NCBI GenBank assembly: GCA_003662535.1
Contig: QMYG01000030.1
Coordinates: forward strand, 1 to 6,948
Source of the DNA: Candidatus Bathyarchaeota archaeon
GTDB lineage: Archaea; Thermoproteota; Bathyarchaeia; EX4484-135; B24-G1
Direction: 5' to 3'
Length of the DNA: 6,948 nucleotides
Below are positions 1-6,202 of this stretch, piece by piece. The notes under the pieces are model-generated. The model saw nothing but the letters and a program-made list of their open reading frames with translations, did no database searches and had not been told where the DNA came from. Within the stretch, counting starts at the first letter, position 1. The number at the start of each line of letters is the position of its first letter. Made by a program: the position numbers and the translations under genes.

Positions 1-483
1 TAGGCCTATTTCCTCGCAGAGGAGTATGCGTTCTCTGCTGGCTCCCCTTGCGAAGTCCTTCGCCTTAAACTTGTTTTTCACGGTTTTTAGCTTGACCTCG
101 CTGAGCTTCTTGTTCGGCATGACCAACGCACAGGCTATGAGCAGTCCTGATATTGAGTCAGCCGCAACCAGTGCCTTCTCCATCTTGGTTTTCGGCGTGT
201 TTCCGGTCAGGGGGTTGTGCGCCTTTATAGCGTTTAGGACTTCCTCCGGCACCTTCCCCTTGAGTATTTCTACGGAGACTAGGCCGTGTCTCTCGGGTTT
301 GTCCTTCGTTAGCTCATAGTCTACGTCGTGGACCAGGCCGGTTAGCCCCCAGAGCTCCACATCCTCGCCTAAGTGTTTTGCGAGACCACGCATAATCGCC
401 TCGACGGCCAGCATGTGCTTAACTAGCTTGTCGTTTTTCACGTGCTTTTTCACGAGGCTTAGCGCTTCTTCCCTGCTGAGCAT
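1..483 (-). CDS. HD-superfamily metal-dependent hydrolase (HDIG-type), 3' end cut off by window
   Basis: The gene reads leftwards from an ATG at 483. The 161 codons present have no stop, so the C-terminus (probably a few tens of residues) lies outside the window. The HD-domain metal ligands appear in order: H23 in KHMLAVEA, H52-D53 in GLVHDVDYE, H66 in ERHGLVSVEIL, H89 in IKAHNPLTG, and D109 in the AADS segment. The tail PNKKLSEVKLKTVKNKFKAKDFARGASRE fits the small 'predicted HD-superfamily hydrolase' family (COG2316-like), which averages around 190 residues. HD proteins of this kind are metal-dependent phosphohydrolases, probably cytosolic, with no membrane segment visible; the substrate is unknown. 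The gene is divergent from the crenactin cluster and shares its 151-base upstream region. The ribosome binding site is weak (GGGG about eight bases upstream). Family call strong, biochemical role open. Confidence 0.88.
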   Translation of the reverse strand, partial: MLSREEALSLVKKHVKNDKLVKHMLAVEAIMRGLAKHLGEDVELWGLTGLVHDVDYELTKDKPERHGLVSVEILKGKVPEEVLNAIKAHNPLTGNTPKTKMEKALVAADSISGLLIACALVMPNKKLSEVKLKTVKNKFKAKDFARGASRERILLCEEIGL

Positions 484-585
484 GGCTTCCCCATCTCTTG
501 GGTTTTTCTTTTTGGGTTGTTGGATTTGAGCTTTTGGTTTTCTTTCACCGAACTCTCCCCCCTTGCACGCCTGTTCTATGGTGGC

Positions 586-597
586 AAGATTTAAAAC
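586..597 (+). promoter_or_regulatory. TATA/BRE-like promoter element of the crenactin cluster
   Basis: AAGATTTAAAAC resembles an archaeal TATA box (TTTAAAA) preceded by a purine-rich BRE. With the usual archaeal spacing of about 25 bases, transcription would start near 617-620, leaving a leader of roughly 15 bases that just contains the ribosome binding site. A second candidate, CTATAAAG at 602-609, would give an almost leaderless transcript. The element reads as GTTTTAAAT on the other strand, so it could also serve the divergent HD hydrolase gene, with a leader of about 85 bases. The rest of 484-634 is T/G-rich on the plus strand and shows no gene or RNA. Inferred from sequence only. Confidence 0.5.
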
Positions 598-622
598 CTA
601 ACTATAAAGAACTGTATAGCTC

Positions 623-630
623 AGGTAGGG
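623..630 (+). promoter_or_regulatory. Ribosome binding site of crenactin
   Basis: AGGTAGGG lies four bases before the ATG at 635. It is a partial match to the archaeal Shine-Dalgarno core GGAGGTGA and supports this start. No other in-frame start gives the conserved N-terminal YTFGADYGTS stretch so close behind it. Confidence 0.5.
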
Positions 631-634
631 CGCT

Positions 635-1903
635 ATGAGCGAAGAATATAAGCGCAGATACACGTTTGGAGCAGACTATGGCACAAGCGACTACAAATTC
701 GGCCCAATCAGCCTCGGAGAACGCCCAAAAATCATGGAAAATAGGGGCTACTTCCCAGACGACTCCTCAATAATGTACGAACTCATGGGGGGAGTCAGGG
801 AGGTTATAGTTGGGGACGAGATACCGCTCTTCTTGGGGGCTAAGGAGGACCTAGCCACACGCCTCGTCTACCCGATGCGCAACGGCATAATCAAGCGTGG
901 AGACAAGCGTGCATGGAAAGTAATCTACGAGATAACAAGGCAAAGCCTAGAAATGTGCAGGCCGAGCGACCCAGACTTCGACGGCTTTTACGTCTGCGCA
1001 TCACTCTCGTCCGTAGCCCCCAAGTACATGTATGAGGAGCTCTTCAAGATTTACCAACAGATAGACGAGGAAACCGGACTGGTAAAGGCTGTCACGATTA
1101 TTCCTCAGCCTCTAGCTGTCGCTATTGCTCATAAGGTTCCGACCTGCGTCGTTCTGGAGTCTGGCCACGGGAACAGCCAAGTTTGCCCCCTAAGCCGCTA
1201 CCCCATCAGGCGTGCAATCGTCGCCCTGAATCGTGGGGGCGGAGACGCAAACAACATAACCAGCCAAATACTCTACGACGCAGGCTACGGAGACCTAGCC
1301 AAGGAGGAGGCAGTCGTCAGGCGTGTAAAGGAGGCAATAGGCCTAGTCCCAAGAAACCTAGACGACGCAATCCAACGCGCAAAAAGAGAACCGGAGAAAT
1401 ACCGCGTCGTCCTGAAGATTCCCGGCACGAGAATCACGATAGACTTGGATAAGGAGCCTTGGGTTAGGTTTTTGATCGGCGAGTTCGTCTTCAACCCGAA
1501 TCACGAAATTTTTGAGAGCTACTTCAAGCGTGGCATGCCGAGGCCGAGCGACGTGAAGTTTGGGGACATCCTCTTCCGGGGCATGCTCGACTTCGGGGAC
1601 GCCGTGGTCGAGTCCGTTGAGCAGTGCCCAGTGGAGCTTCAGCCCTACCTGTATTCGCGGGTTCTGCTCTCGGGCGGAAACTTCCAGTGGAGCGCCCCTG
1701 AAAGCTATGGGGGCGTAGCGGTGGACTCTGCGACGAAGATGGGCCTAATGCTGAGGGAGAAGGGCATAGAGGATGTAAAAGTAGATATGGCTTCGGAGCC
1801 GAAGTTCAGCGTCTGGAGGGGCTGCATAGTTTATGGCTATTCCGTTCCCGTGAAGTATGAGTGGTCTTGGGACAGGATGGAAGGATGGTTAAGGCTCAGG
1901 TAA
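635..1903 (+). CDS. Crenactin, archaeal actin homologue
   Basis: This 422-residue protein is recognisable as crenactin, the filament-forming archaeal actin described in Pyrobaculum (about 432 residues). The actin-fold nucleotide-binding elements are in order: phosphate-1 loop FGADYGTSDYKFG (11-23); phosphate-2 loop LESGHGNSQVCP (174-185), with Glu in place of the usual Asp as I recall for Pyrobaculum crenactin; and the adenosine loop LLSGGNFQW (344-352). Stretches typical of crenactin rather than MreB or ParM include IPQPLAVAIA (156-165), VALNRGGGDANNIT (196-209), AIGLVPR (234-240), RFLIGEFVFNPNHE (278-291), and a C-terminus with W(S/R)-type residues, SEPKFSVWRGCIVYGYSVP. Family members bind ATP and form double-stranded helical filaments in the cytosol, with a proposed cell-shape role. 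The stop lies inside the next gene, so the two are probably translated together. Synonymous codon use changes abruptly within the gene near 780, 1190 and 1440. Confidence 0.96.
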   Translation: MSEEYKRRYTFGADYGTSDYKFGPISLGERPKIMENRGYFPDDSSIMYELMGGVREVIVGDEIPLFLGAKEDLATRLVYPMRNGIIKRGDKRAWKVIYEITRQSLEMCRPSDPDFDGFYVCASLSSVAPKYMYEELFKIYQQIDEETGLVKAVTIIPQPLAVAIAHKVPTCVVLESGHGNSQVCPLSRYPIRRAIVALNRGGGDANNITSQILYDAGYGDLAKEEAVVRRVKEAIGLVPRNLDDAIQRAKREPEKYRVVLKIPGTRITIDLDKEPWVRFLIGEFVFNPNHEIFESYFKRGMPRPSDVKFGDILFRGMLDFGDAVVESVEQCPVELQPYLYSRVLLSGGNFQWSAPESYGGVAVDSATKMGLMLREKGIEDVKVDMASEPKFSVWRGCIVYGYSVPVKYEWSWDRMEGWLRLR

Positions 1904-2604
1904 GGCAGGGCATGCTGTCAGCGATTAAGCGGCATTTCGCAGCGTTAGGCTATTCGGAAGCATCGCAGAGCAACAGTCTACCAAAAGTTGGGGATGCACT
2001 CTTCTTCGAGGGGAAAAACGAGGTTGTTTGCGTTAAAATCCTTGGGCCGGAAGCCTTCCTAGACAGAAACACTTTCATGCGGGCTGTGCTGGATGCAGGC
2101 ATCCTACTCGACTACTGCAACAGGCTCTTTTTGGCCGTTCCGCTTCTGCTGCTCCCGTCGGTAGACGCAGACACGCTCCGTGCACACGGCATGGGCCTCA
2201 TCGGAGCGGGCGAAGAGGAGCTGGTAGTGGCCCAAGACGCCCCAAGGAGAGAGCCTAAACCCAGCCTCGCACAGGGAATAAACCTAGACGACGAAACCCT
2301 CAGACTTCTGGAGAAAGTCCCAATCCTAGAGGCGAGGGTAAGGGAGCTTGAAGCCACAGTTGCGGAGCTTAGAATCGCACTGTCCCAGCTTAGGGGGCAG
2401 TTTGAGGGCCTCTCCACGAAGGTAGACAGGCTTGCATCCCTACCCACCGTGCAGGAGCAGCCTTCCCATTCCTCCAGAGCCGAGGCTACGGGGGCTTCGT
2501 CCCCAGCCGCAGCGGCTTCCGTGCAGGAGCCGCCGCAGGAGCTTCCATCCTTCCTGCAGGACAACCCTTGGGTTGAGATACTCTCTAAGAGGGGTGAGGA
2601 GTAA
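1885..2604 (+). CDS. Arcadin-2-like crenactin regulator with N-terminal globular domain and coiled coil
   Basis: From the ATG at 1885 this encodes 239 residues. Other possible starts are GTG 1861 (8 residues longer) and ATG 1912 (9 shorter, just after the crenactin stop, with AGGTAAGG before it). Seen in order: a globular alpha/beta part (1-120) with strand GDALFFEGKNEVVCVKIL, helix, strand NRLFLAVPLLLL and LRAHGMGLIGAGEEELVVAQ; a heptad-like coiled coil (about 136-185, LRLLEKVPILEARVRELEAT onwards); a Ser/Ala/Pro/Gln linker (186-217); and a C-terminal peptide ELPSFLQDNPWVEILSKRG (219-237). In Pyrobaculum, arcadin-2 is encoded near crenactin, is largely coiled coil, and its C-terminal helix binds the crenactin groove and depolymerises filaments. 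Position, coiled coil and isolated C-terminal amphipathic motif fit that role. The N-terminal domain resembles PD-(D/E)XK-fold proteins but lacks the catalytic set (GD and CVK in place of PD and ExK). Assignment is by context and architecture, not alignment. Confidence 0.75.
   Translation: MVKAQVRQGMLSAIKRHFAALGYSEASQSNSLPKVGDALFFEGKNEVVCVKILGPEAFLDRNTFMRAVLDAGILLDYCNRLFLAVPLLLLPSVDADTLRAHGMGLIGAGEEELVVAQDAPRREPKPSLAQGINLDDETLRLLEKVPILEARVRELEATVAELRIALSQLRGQFEGLSTKVDRLASLPTVQEQPSHSSRAEATGASSPAAAASVQEPPQELPSFLQDNPWVEILSKRGEE
2591..2597 (+). promoter_or_regulatory. Ribosome binding site of the 93-residue gene
   Basis: GGGGTGA sits six bases before the ATG at 2604, inside the last codons of the arcadin-2-like gene. 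Together with the TAATG stop/start overlap it supports translational coupling and this start. Confidence 0.55.
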
Positions 2605-2885
2605 TGGGGTTGTGGCGGGCTGAGGAGGTCAGGCTCACACCAATAAGGAAGCTCAAGTTCGTGGTAGACACAGAAGACCCGACAACCCCAGCCATGCCAC
2701 TTTCAAGCTTCGTAAAGCTCTTCGGCTTCACCCCCGAACCCCCAAGATACAGGCTAATAAGCGTTGATGCGCTGTCCTGCCCAGAAGACCAAACAGTCGT
2801 TTTGGCTGTTGAGTGTGCGGAGTGCCCACGCTTCATAAAGAGGGCGAAGAACTACATCTACTGCTCTGAGAAGCCTGTGAGATAA
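2604..2885 (+). CDS. Small four-cysteine protein of the crenactin cluster, possible arcadin-1 counterpart
   Basis: A 93-residue protein that starts in a TAATG overlap with the stop of the arcadin-2-like gene, so it belongs to the same unit. I do not recognise its family with certainty. Visible features are a beta-rich N-terminal part (EVRLTPIRKLKFVVDTED, 8-25), a Pro-rich middle (26-47), a second beta part RYRLISVDAL and QTVVLAVECAEC, and a basic helix PRFIKRAKNYIYC. Cysteines are at 59, 71, 74 and 87; the CAEC pair with C59 and C87 could hold a metal ion or disulfides. There is no signal peptide or membrane segment. Arcadin-1 of Pyrobaculum is a small beta-rich protein (a little over 100 residues) encoded beside crenactin, so position and size suggest an equivalent, but no diagnostic motif supports it. 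It might instead be a lineage-specific addition. That it is a real gene is well supported by start overlap, ribosome binding site and coding-like composition. Confidence 0.7.
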   Translation: MGLWRAEEVRLTPIRKLKFVVDTEDPTTPAMPLSSFVKLFGFTPEPPRYRLISVDALSCPEDQTVVLAVECAECPRFIKRAKNYIYCSEKPVR

Positions 2886-2890
2886 AAAAA
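2884..2890 (-). terminator. Oligo-T terminator after pheT
   Basis: Reading leftwards, the stop of pheT (2902) is followed after about a dozen bases by a run of seven T, the usual archaeal intrinsic termination signal. It overlaps the stop codon of the convergent 93-residue gene, so the two transcription units end in a gap of only 16 bases. I see no comparable T-run for the plus-strand unit, whose transcripts may extend into the antisense of pheT. Confidence 0.5.
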
Positions 2891-2901
2891 TGGAGGGCTC
2901 G

Positions 2902-4572
2902 TCAGTCCTTACTAATATATTTCATTACTGCTTCTAAGTCTAGCTCGAAGGCGGCGACAGGCGTCTCGAGGCCGAAGTTGTTTGAGACTTCGGGGTGTAT
3001 CTCCCCGACCACCGCAACCTCTTCTCCATTAATCCGTATTTTCGCCGTTCTTCCCTCGAGAAAGCTTGGATGCGTGGCTTCGCTGACGCTCCACTCGGCA
3101 AGCCCTAAGCTTCTCAGTAATGCATCTAGGTACGACCGTATCTCCGTGTAGTTTGCTCTTGCGTGTGCAGAGACAGCGGCCACGTGGACACGTCTCTCAG
3201 TCCTCGTTTCGGCATCGTCCCTACGCACGACTACATCGGACACCTCGAAGAGCCTCTGCGGGTAGCTCTCGTGCCTATTTACTGCTAGGTTCTGCATTAG
3301 GCCTGGAAGCAGCAGCGTTCTGGTTATCGAGTATAGGGCTGACGCTGGGTTTGCCAGCCTGATTGCGTCCCCCGCTGGTAGACGCATCATGCGGTAGTGC
3401 ACGTCCTCGTTTGTTAGTATGAAGTTCACGGCCTCGGTGAAGCCTAGGCCGACCATGATGATGCGCACGCAGTTCATCGTCTTGATTGTCGGGTGTTGCC
3501 TTCCTGAGGTTGTGCTGACGGGCCTAGTCGGGGTTATGCGGTAGAAGCCGTAGCCGAGGGCGACCTCCTCCACCAAGTCTACCTCGTGAAGGATGTCTAT
3601 GCGGTAAGCTGGAATCCGAACCCCAATTACGCCTTCGGATTTAACCCAAGCGTCCAGACGGCTCTTCCTCAAGCATTCTACGACATCCTCGTCCGTCAGC
3701 TCCAAACCCAAAAGCTCCCTAGCGTATTCAGTCCTCAGCGTCATCTCCTGAGGCGTCAGGTCCGGGGAAATCAGCGTTTTGTCAGGGTAGCGAACCTCAA
3801 CGGTCTCCAGCTTCCCGCCCATGTCTGCTAGGGCTGATGCCAGTATGTTTAGGCCGTTCCTGACAGCGTCCATGGAAGGCCCAGTTATATCTATGAACAG
3901 GTTCCGTGTCTCGGCTGTTACCCTCGTCAGTTCGCTGTTTATTATTGGTGGGAAGGTGAAGATTCTGCCCTTTGCGTCTACCATTACTGGGTATCTGTCT
4001 GTGTGGCTTAGGAGGTGCGCATAGGCCCTGCCCTTCTTGTGTTCCTGCAGTATCTCCACCATGGACATTTCCCTAGTCTCGTCTAGGGGGACGAAGCGTG
4101 TTTCTGGGCCGACGGTCGTGTAGGTGAACGGCGGCTCCAGAACGTCCAAGTTGTGCAGTCCGATGGCGGCCTTCCTTCTGTCCCTGCACACGCCCCAGTG
4201 GAGGTCCTCCTGCATGTCCATGAGTTCACGGACAAGCTCGTCGTCAAGCTTCAGCCCCCTAACGACGCCTGCGAGGGCGTAGGGGCGAACCTTCTCAACT
4301 GAGGGATCTATGTTTAGGACTATTCCGCTCGGCCTAGCTTCGTACTTCGGCATTCCAACCTCTATCCCCAGCAGGCCCTTAAGCGCTCTGGCTAGGCCAG
4401 CGTGGCTGGAGAAGTCTAGGCGGTTCGGGTTGTATTCCACCTTCACGTAGTCTGGGCCGACGTCCTCGATGTCGGTTCCCAGCCAAGGCAGCCACTTCGC
4501 TATCTCTTCCGTTGTCAGCTCTTTCCCCAGATACTGGTTGAACCTGTCTCTGTAGAGCGTGATTACAGGCAT
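2902..4572 (-). CDS. pheT: Phenylalanyl-tRNA synthetase beta subunit
   Basis: At 556 residues it has the normal length of the archaeal beta subunit, which lacks the bacterial N-terminal tRNA-binding and EMAP-like parts. The start MPVITLYRDRFNQYLGKELTT is typical. The B3/4 editing-type domain runs roughly 90-255, including HWGVCRDRRKAAIGLHNLD (125-143) and the PPIINSELTRVT segment (208-219). The B5 domain is about 272-345 (RIPAYRIDILHEVDLVEEVALGYG at its end). The rest is the non-catalytic class II-like fold, with GLGFTEAVNFILTNED (375-390) and NPASALYSITRTLLLPGL (408-425). The protein pairs with PheS as a cytosolic alpha2-beta2 enzyme that charges tRNA-Phe, and beta removes mis-attached Tyr. 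The ATG overlaps the end of pheS by ten bases and has a strong ribosome binding site within pheS. It converges on the crenactin cluster. Third-position base preference switches within the gene near 3590 and 3820. Confidence 0.97.
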   Translation of the reverse strand: MPVITLYRDRFNQYLGKELTTEEIAKWLPWLGTDIEDVGPDYVKVEYNPNRLDFSSHAGLARALKGLLGIEVGMPKYEARPSGIVLNIDPSVEKVRPYALAGVVRGLKLDDELVRELMDMQEDLHWGVCRDRRKAAIGLHNLDVLEPPFTYTTVGPETRFVPLDETREMSMVEILQEHKKGRAYAHLLSHTDRYPVMVDAKGRIFTFPPIINSELTRVTAETRNLFIDITGPSMDAVRNGLNILASALADMGGKLETVEVRYPDKTLISPDLTPQEMTLRTEYARELLGLELTDEDVVECLRKSRLDAWVKSEGVIGVRIPAYRIDILHEVDLVEEVALGYGFYRITPTRPVSTTSGRQHPTIKTMNCVRIIMVGLGFTEAVNFILTNEDVHYRMMRLPAGDAIRLANPASALYSITRTLLLPGLMQNLAVNRHESYPQRLFEVSDVVVRRDDAETRTERRVHVAAVSAHARANYTEIRSYLDALLRSLGLAEWSVSEATHPSFLEGRTAKIRINGEEVAVVGEIHPEVSNNFGLETPVAAFELDLEAVMKYISKD

Positions 4573-6068
4573 GTTGGTGCCCTCCTAATCCAGCTGAGCC
4601 TGTTTCTGTAGAGTTCTCTTATGTCGTCTACGCCGAGCTTAATCATCACTAGGCGTTCTAGGCCCCCGCCCCAGGCCAGGACCGGGTATTTGACGCCCAT
4701 CGGGGCTAGGACTTCTGGCCTGAAGAGGCCCATCCCGCAGAGCTCCACCCAGGCCTTGAGCTCGGGCACGTAGACGGTGCTCTGCATGGAGGGCTCGGTG
4801 TAGGGGAAGTAGCTGGGCCAGAACTGGACACGCTCAAGCCCCATCTTCCTATAAAACTCCGTAAGTATCCCCATCAAGTCCCTCAGGGTTACGCCCTTAT
4901 CCATGATTATCCCCTCAATCTGGTGGAACTCGGCTAGGTGCTTGTAGTCCACCTTCTCGTTTCTGTAGACCCTGTCTACGGAGAAGACCCACACAGGCGG
5001 CTCTTTATGCTCTGAGAGGTAGCGTATGGTTACGGCTGTTGTATGTGTTCTTAGGACTAGCTTGCTGGCTTCTTCCCTGCTCCACCTGTATCCCCAGCCC
5101 CGTGAGCCCGTTTTCCAACCGTTTTCATGCGTCTTGGCGACTGCGTCTACCAGCTCTTCCCTCGGTAAGACGCCCCTGTTCGGCTCCAGCAGGTAGAAGG
5201 TGTCCTGCATCTCCCTCGCAGGGTGGTCTTGGGGCTGAAACAGCGCATCGAAGTTCCAGAAGGCTAGCTCAACGATTGGGCCACGAATCTCCGTGAAGCC
5301 CATCTCTAGGAATATCTCCCGAATCCAGTTGATTATCTGCTGGACCGGGTGCAGTCTGCCCGGATAGACGACTGGCACAGGCGCCTTGACATCGAACTTC
5401 CTCAGCTTCACCCCTCTCCAGGCCCCAGAAACTATGAGTTCGGGCGTGAGTTGCGTGATTTCCTCCGCCTTTGGGGGGCCGGCCTCCAACGCTTCAAGCC
5501 CTGCCTGCGTGATTTCTAGCACCCTTAGGGTTCGCTCCTCCAGCTCCAGCAGGCCTCTGCGCTCCAGCCTCTTAGCCGCCTCTCTTAGACTTGGCTCCAG
5601 CGTGCCGACCTCGACCGTGCCCCCGCCTGCGAGCATCCTCAGGAGCTGCTCATCCTCGTCTCTCGGCGGAGGCCGGGTGGTAGACGCCCTTATGCGCCCT
5701 TCAGAGACGGCCGCCCAGCCCTTACGCCTAGCCCAACCCACAGCTATAGACAGCAGGTCCCCAGAGAGTCCGGCCTCCTCAGCCGCAGCTTCTAGGTCGG
5801 CCTCGCCGCCGAGCCTCAAAACAGCGTCCAACAGTCTACGCTCCGGAAGCCCGTCCGCAGCGTAGGAGGCGCCCTCCTCAGTCAGTCTGGCGTCTACCCG
5901 CCTCCTTTCCTCAACCTTCAGAAGTCCCGCCTCCTCGAGCGCCAGCACGCTTCTGGCTACGGCTGCGTGGGCTAGCCCGCTCGAGTCTACCACGTCCCTC
6001 AGGAGGCAGCGTCCTCCGAGCTCCCTGACTGCCCTGAGGACTTTCCAGTCTTGCGTTCTAAGCTCCAA
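4563..6068 (-). CDS. pheS: Phenylalanyl-tRNA synthetase alpha subunit (catalytic)
   Basis: The 501-residue catalytic subunit activates Phe with ATP and transfers it to tRNA-Phe as partner of PheT. The N-terminal 195 residues hold three winged-helix-like units (about 5-70, 75-130, 137-195), as in archaeal and eukaryotic alpha subunits, where they contact tRNA. The class II core starts near 235 (YPGRLHPVQQIINWIREIF). It carries motif 1 around 238-270, WNFDALFQPQDHPAREMQDTFYL (271-293), motif 2 as DRVYRNEKVDYKHLAEFHQIEG (365-386, with R369), GMGLFRPEV (445-453), and motif 3 as GGGLERLVMIKLGVDDIRELY (467-487). The C-terminus LSWIRRAP is typical. The start is a TTG at 6068, chosen because a perfect GGAGGTGA lies six bases upstream and no better in-frame start exists. 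The ribosome binding site and start fall in a potential hairpin. Complete, with no missing key residue noticed. Confidence 0.97.
   Translation of the reverse strand: MELRTQDWKVLRAVRELGGRCLLRDVVDSSGLAHAAVARSVLALEEAGLLKVEERRRVDARLTEEGASYAADGLPERRLLDAVLRLGGEADLEAAAEEAGLSGDLLSIAVGWARRKGWAAVSEGRIRASTTRPPPRDEDEQLLRMLAGGGTVEVGTLEPSLREAAKRLERRGLLELEERTLRVLEITQAGLEALEAGPPKAEEITQLTPELIVSGAWRGVKLRKFDVKAPVPVVYPGRLHPVQQIINWIREIFLEMGFTEIRGPIVELAFWNFDALFQPQDHPAREMQDTFYLLEPNRGVLPREELVDAVAKTHENGWKTGSRGWGYRWSREEASKLVLRTHTTAVTIRYLSEHKEPPVWVFSVDRVYRNEKVDYKHLAEFHQIEGIIMDKGVTLRDLMGILTEFYRKMGLERVQFWPSYFPYTEPSMQSTVYVPELKAWVELCGMGLFRPEVLAPMGVKYPVLAWGGGLERLVMIKLGVDDIRELYRNRLSWIRRAPTCL
4580..4586 (-). promoter_or_regulatory. 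Ribosome binding site of pheT
   Basis: AGGAGGG on the minus strand lies seven bases before the pheT ATG at 4572, within the last codons of pheS. The strong site with the ten-base overlap indicates coupled or independently strong translation of the beta subunit from the shared message. Confidence 0.75.
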
Positions 6069-6096
6069 AAAACTTCACCTCCGGGGGAAGTTTTTG
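6066..6096 (-). promoter_or_regulatory. Hairpin enclosing the pheS ribosome binding site and TTG start
   Basis: On the pheS message, AAAAACTTC (6095-6087) can pair perfectly with GAAGTTTTT (6076-6068), giving nine base pairs around a ten-base loop. The loop is CCCCGGAGGT, so most of the Shine-Dalgarno sequence GGAGGTGA (6082-6075) is in the loop; two inner C-G pairs closing a CGGA tetraloop would cover more of it. The first base of the TTG start codon lies at the end of the 3' arm. The outer stem is rich in A-U pairs, so it would be marginal at high temperature. Pairing is seen in sequence; a regulatory effect is inferred. Confidence 0.5.
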
Positions 6097-6185
6097 CGTC
6101 GGGGTGTCTCCGCTGGGGGTTTCTGAGAGAATTTCAGTTTTGGTTAGGGAAATTGGCGGCGCATACCATCCATCCCCGACGAAAC
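6069..6185 (-). promoter_or_regulatory. Predicted structured 5' leader of pheS-pheT
   Basis: The best promoter for pheS would start transcription near 6181-6186, giving an untranslated leader of about 115 bases, long for an archaeal gene. Its predicted 5' end carries CGTCGGGG (6181-6174), which is perfectly complementary to CCCCGACG (6104-6097). That eight-pair GC stem would close a domain of about 69 bases and abut, with no gap, the hairpin over the ribosome binding site (6096-6066). Very short reading frames occur inside it, for example an 11-codon one from ATG 6169 with one Phe codon, but nothing like a run of Phe codons. No known riboswitch or T-box is recognised. A cis-acting control RNA is an inference. 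Confidence 0.4.
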
Positions 6186-6202
6186 AACATTTACGGCAAA
6201 AC

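Noticed and set aside
26..319. 97-codon plus-strand open frame with a hydrophobic N-terminal stretch resembling a membrane segment
   Set aside because: It is antisense to the clear HD hydrolase, whose metal ligands are all in place. The hydrophobic stretch is a shadow of Lys/Glu-rich codons.
484..634. Possible small RNA or tRNA in the spacer between the HD gene and crenactin
   Set aside because: No cloverleaf, no T-loop-like GTTCRA sequence and no long inverted repeat. Composition is T/G-rich low complexity.
2112..2564. 150-codon Ser-rich open frame on the minus strand
   Set aside because: It lies wholly opposite the arcadin-2-like gene. Its composition mirrors the linker and coiled coil of that gene.
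2886..2926. Intrinsic terminator for the crenactin cluster on the plus strand
   Set aside because: Downstream of 2885 there is only a mixed A/T stretch (AATATATTTCATT) without a run of five or more T, so no terminator can be supported.
5386..5865. 159-codon Ser/Ala-rich open frame on the plus strand
   Set aside because: It is antisense to the winged-helix part of pheS, has low-complexity composition of the kind produced opposite GC-rich Leu/Glu/Ala codons, and has no ribosome binding site or recognisable motif.
6137..6190. Possible leader peptide in front of pheS (ATG at 6190 or 6169, ending at TGA 6137-6139) for attenuation
   Set aside because: The longer version has only two separated Phe codons, the shorter one has one, and the first ATG would lie upstream of the predicted transcript start. 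No run of Phe codons and no terminator follow.
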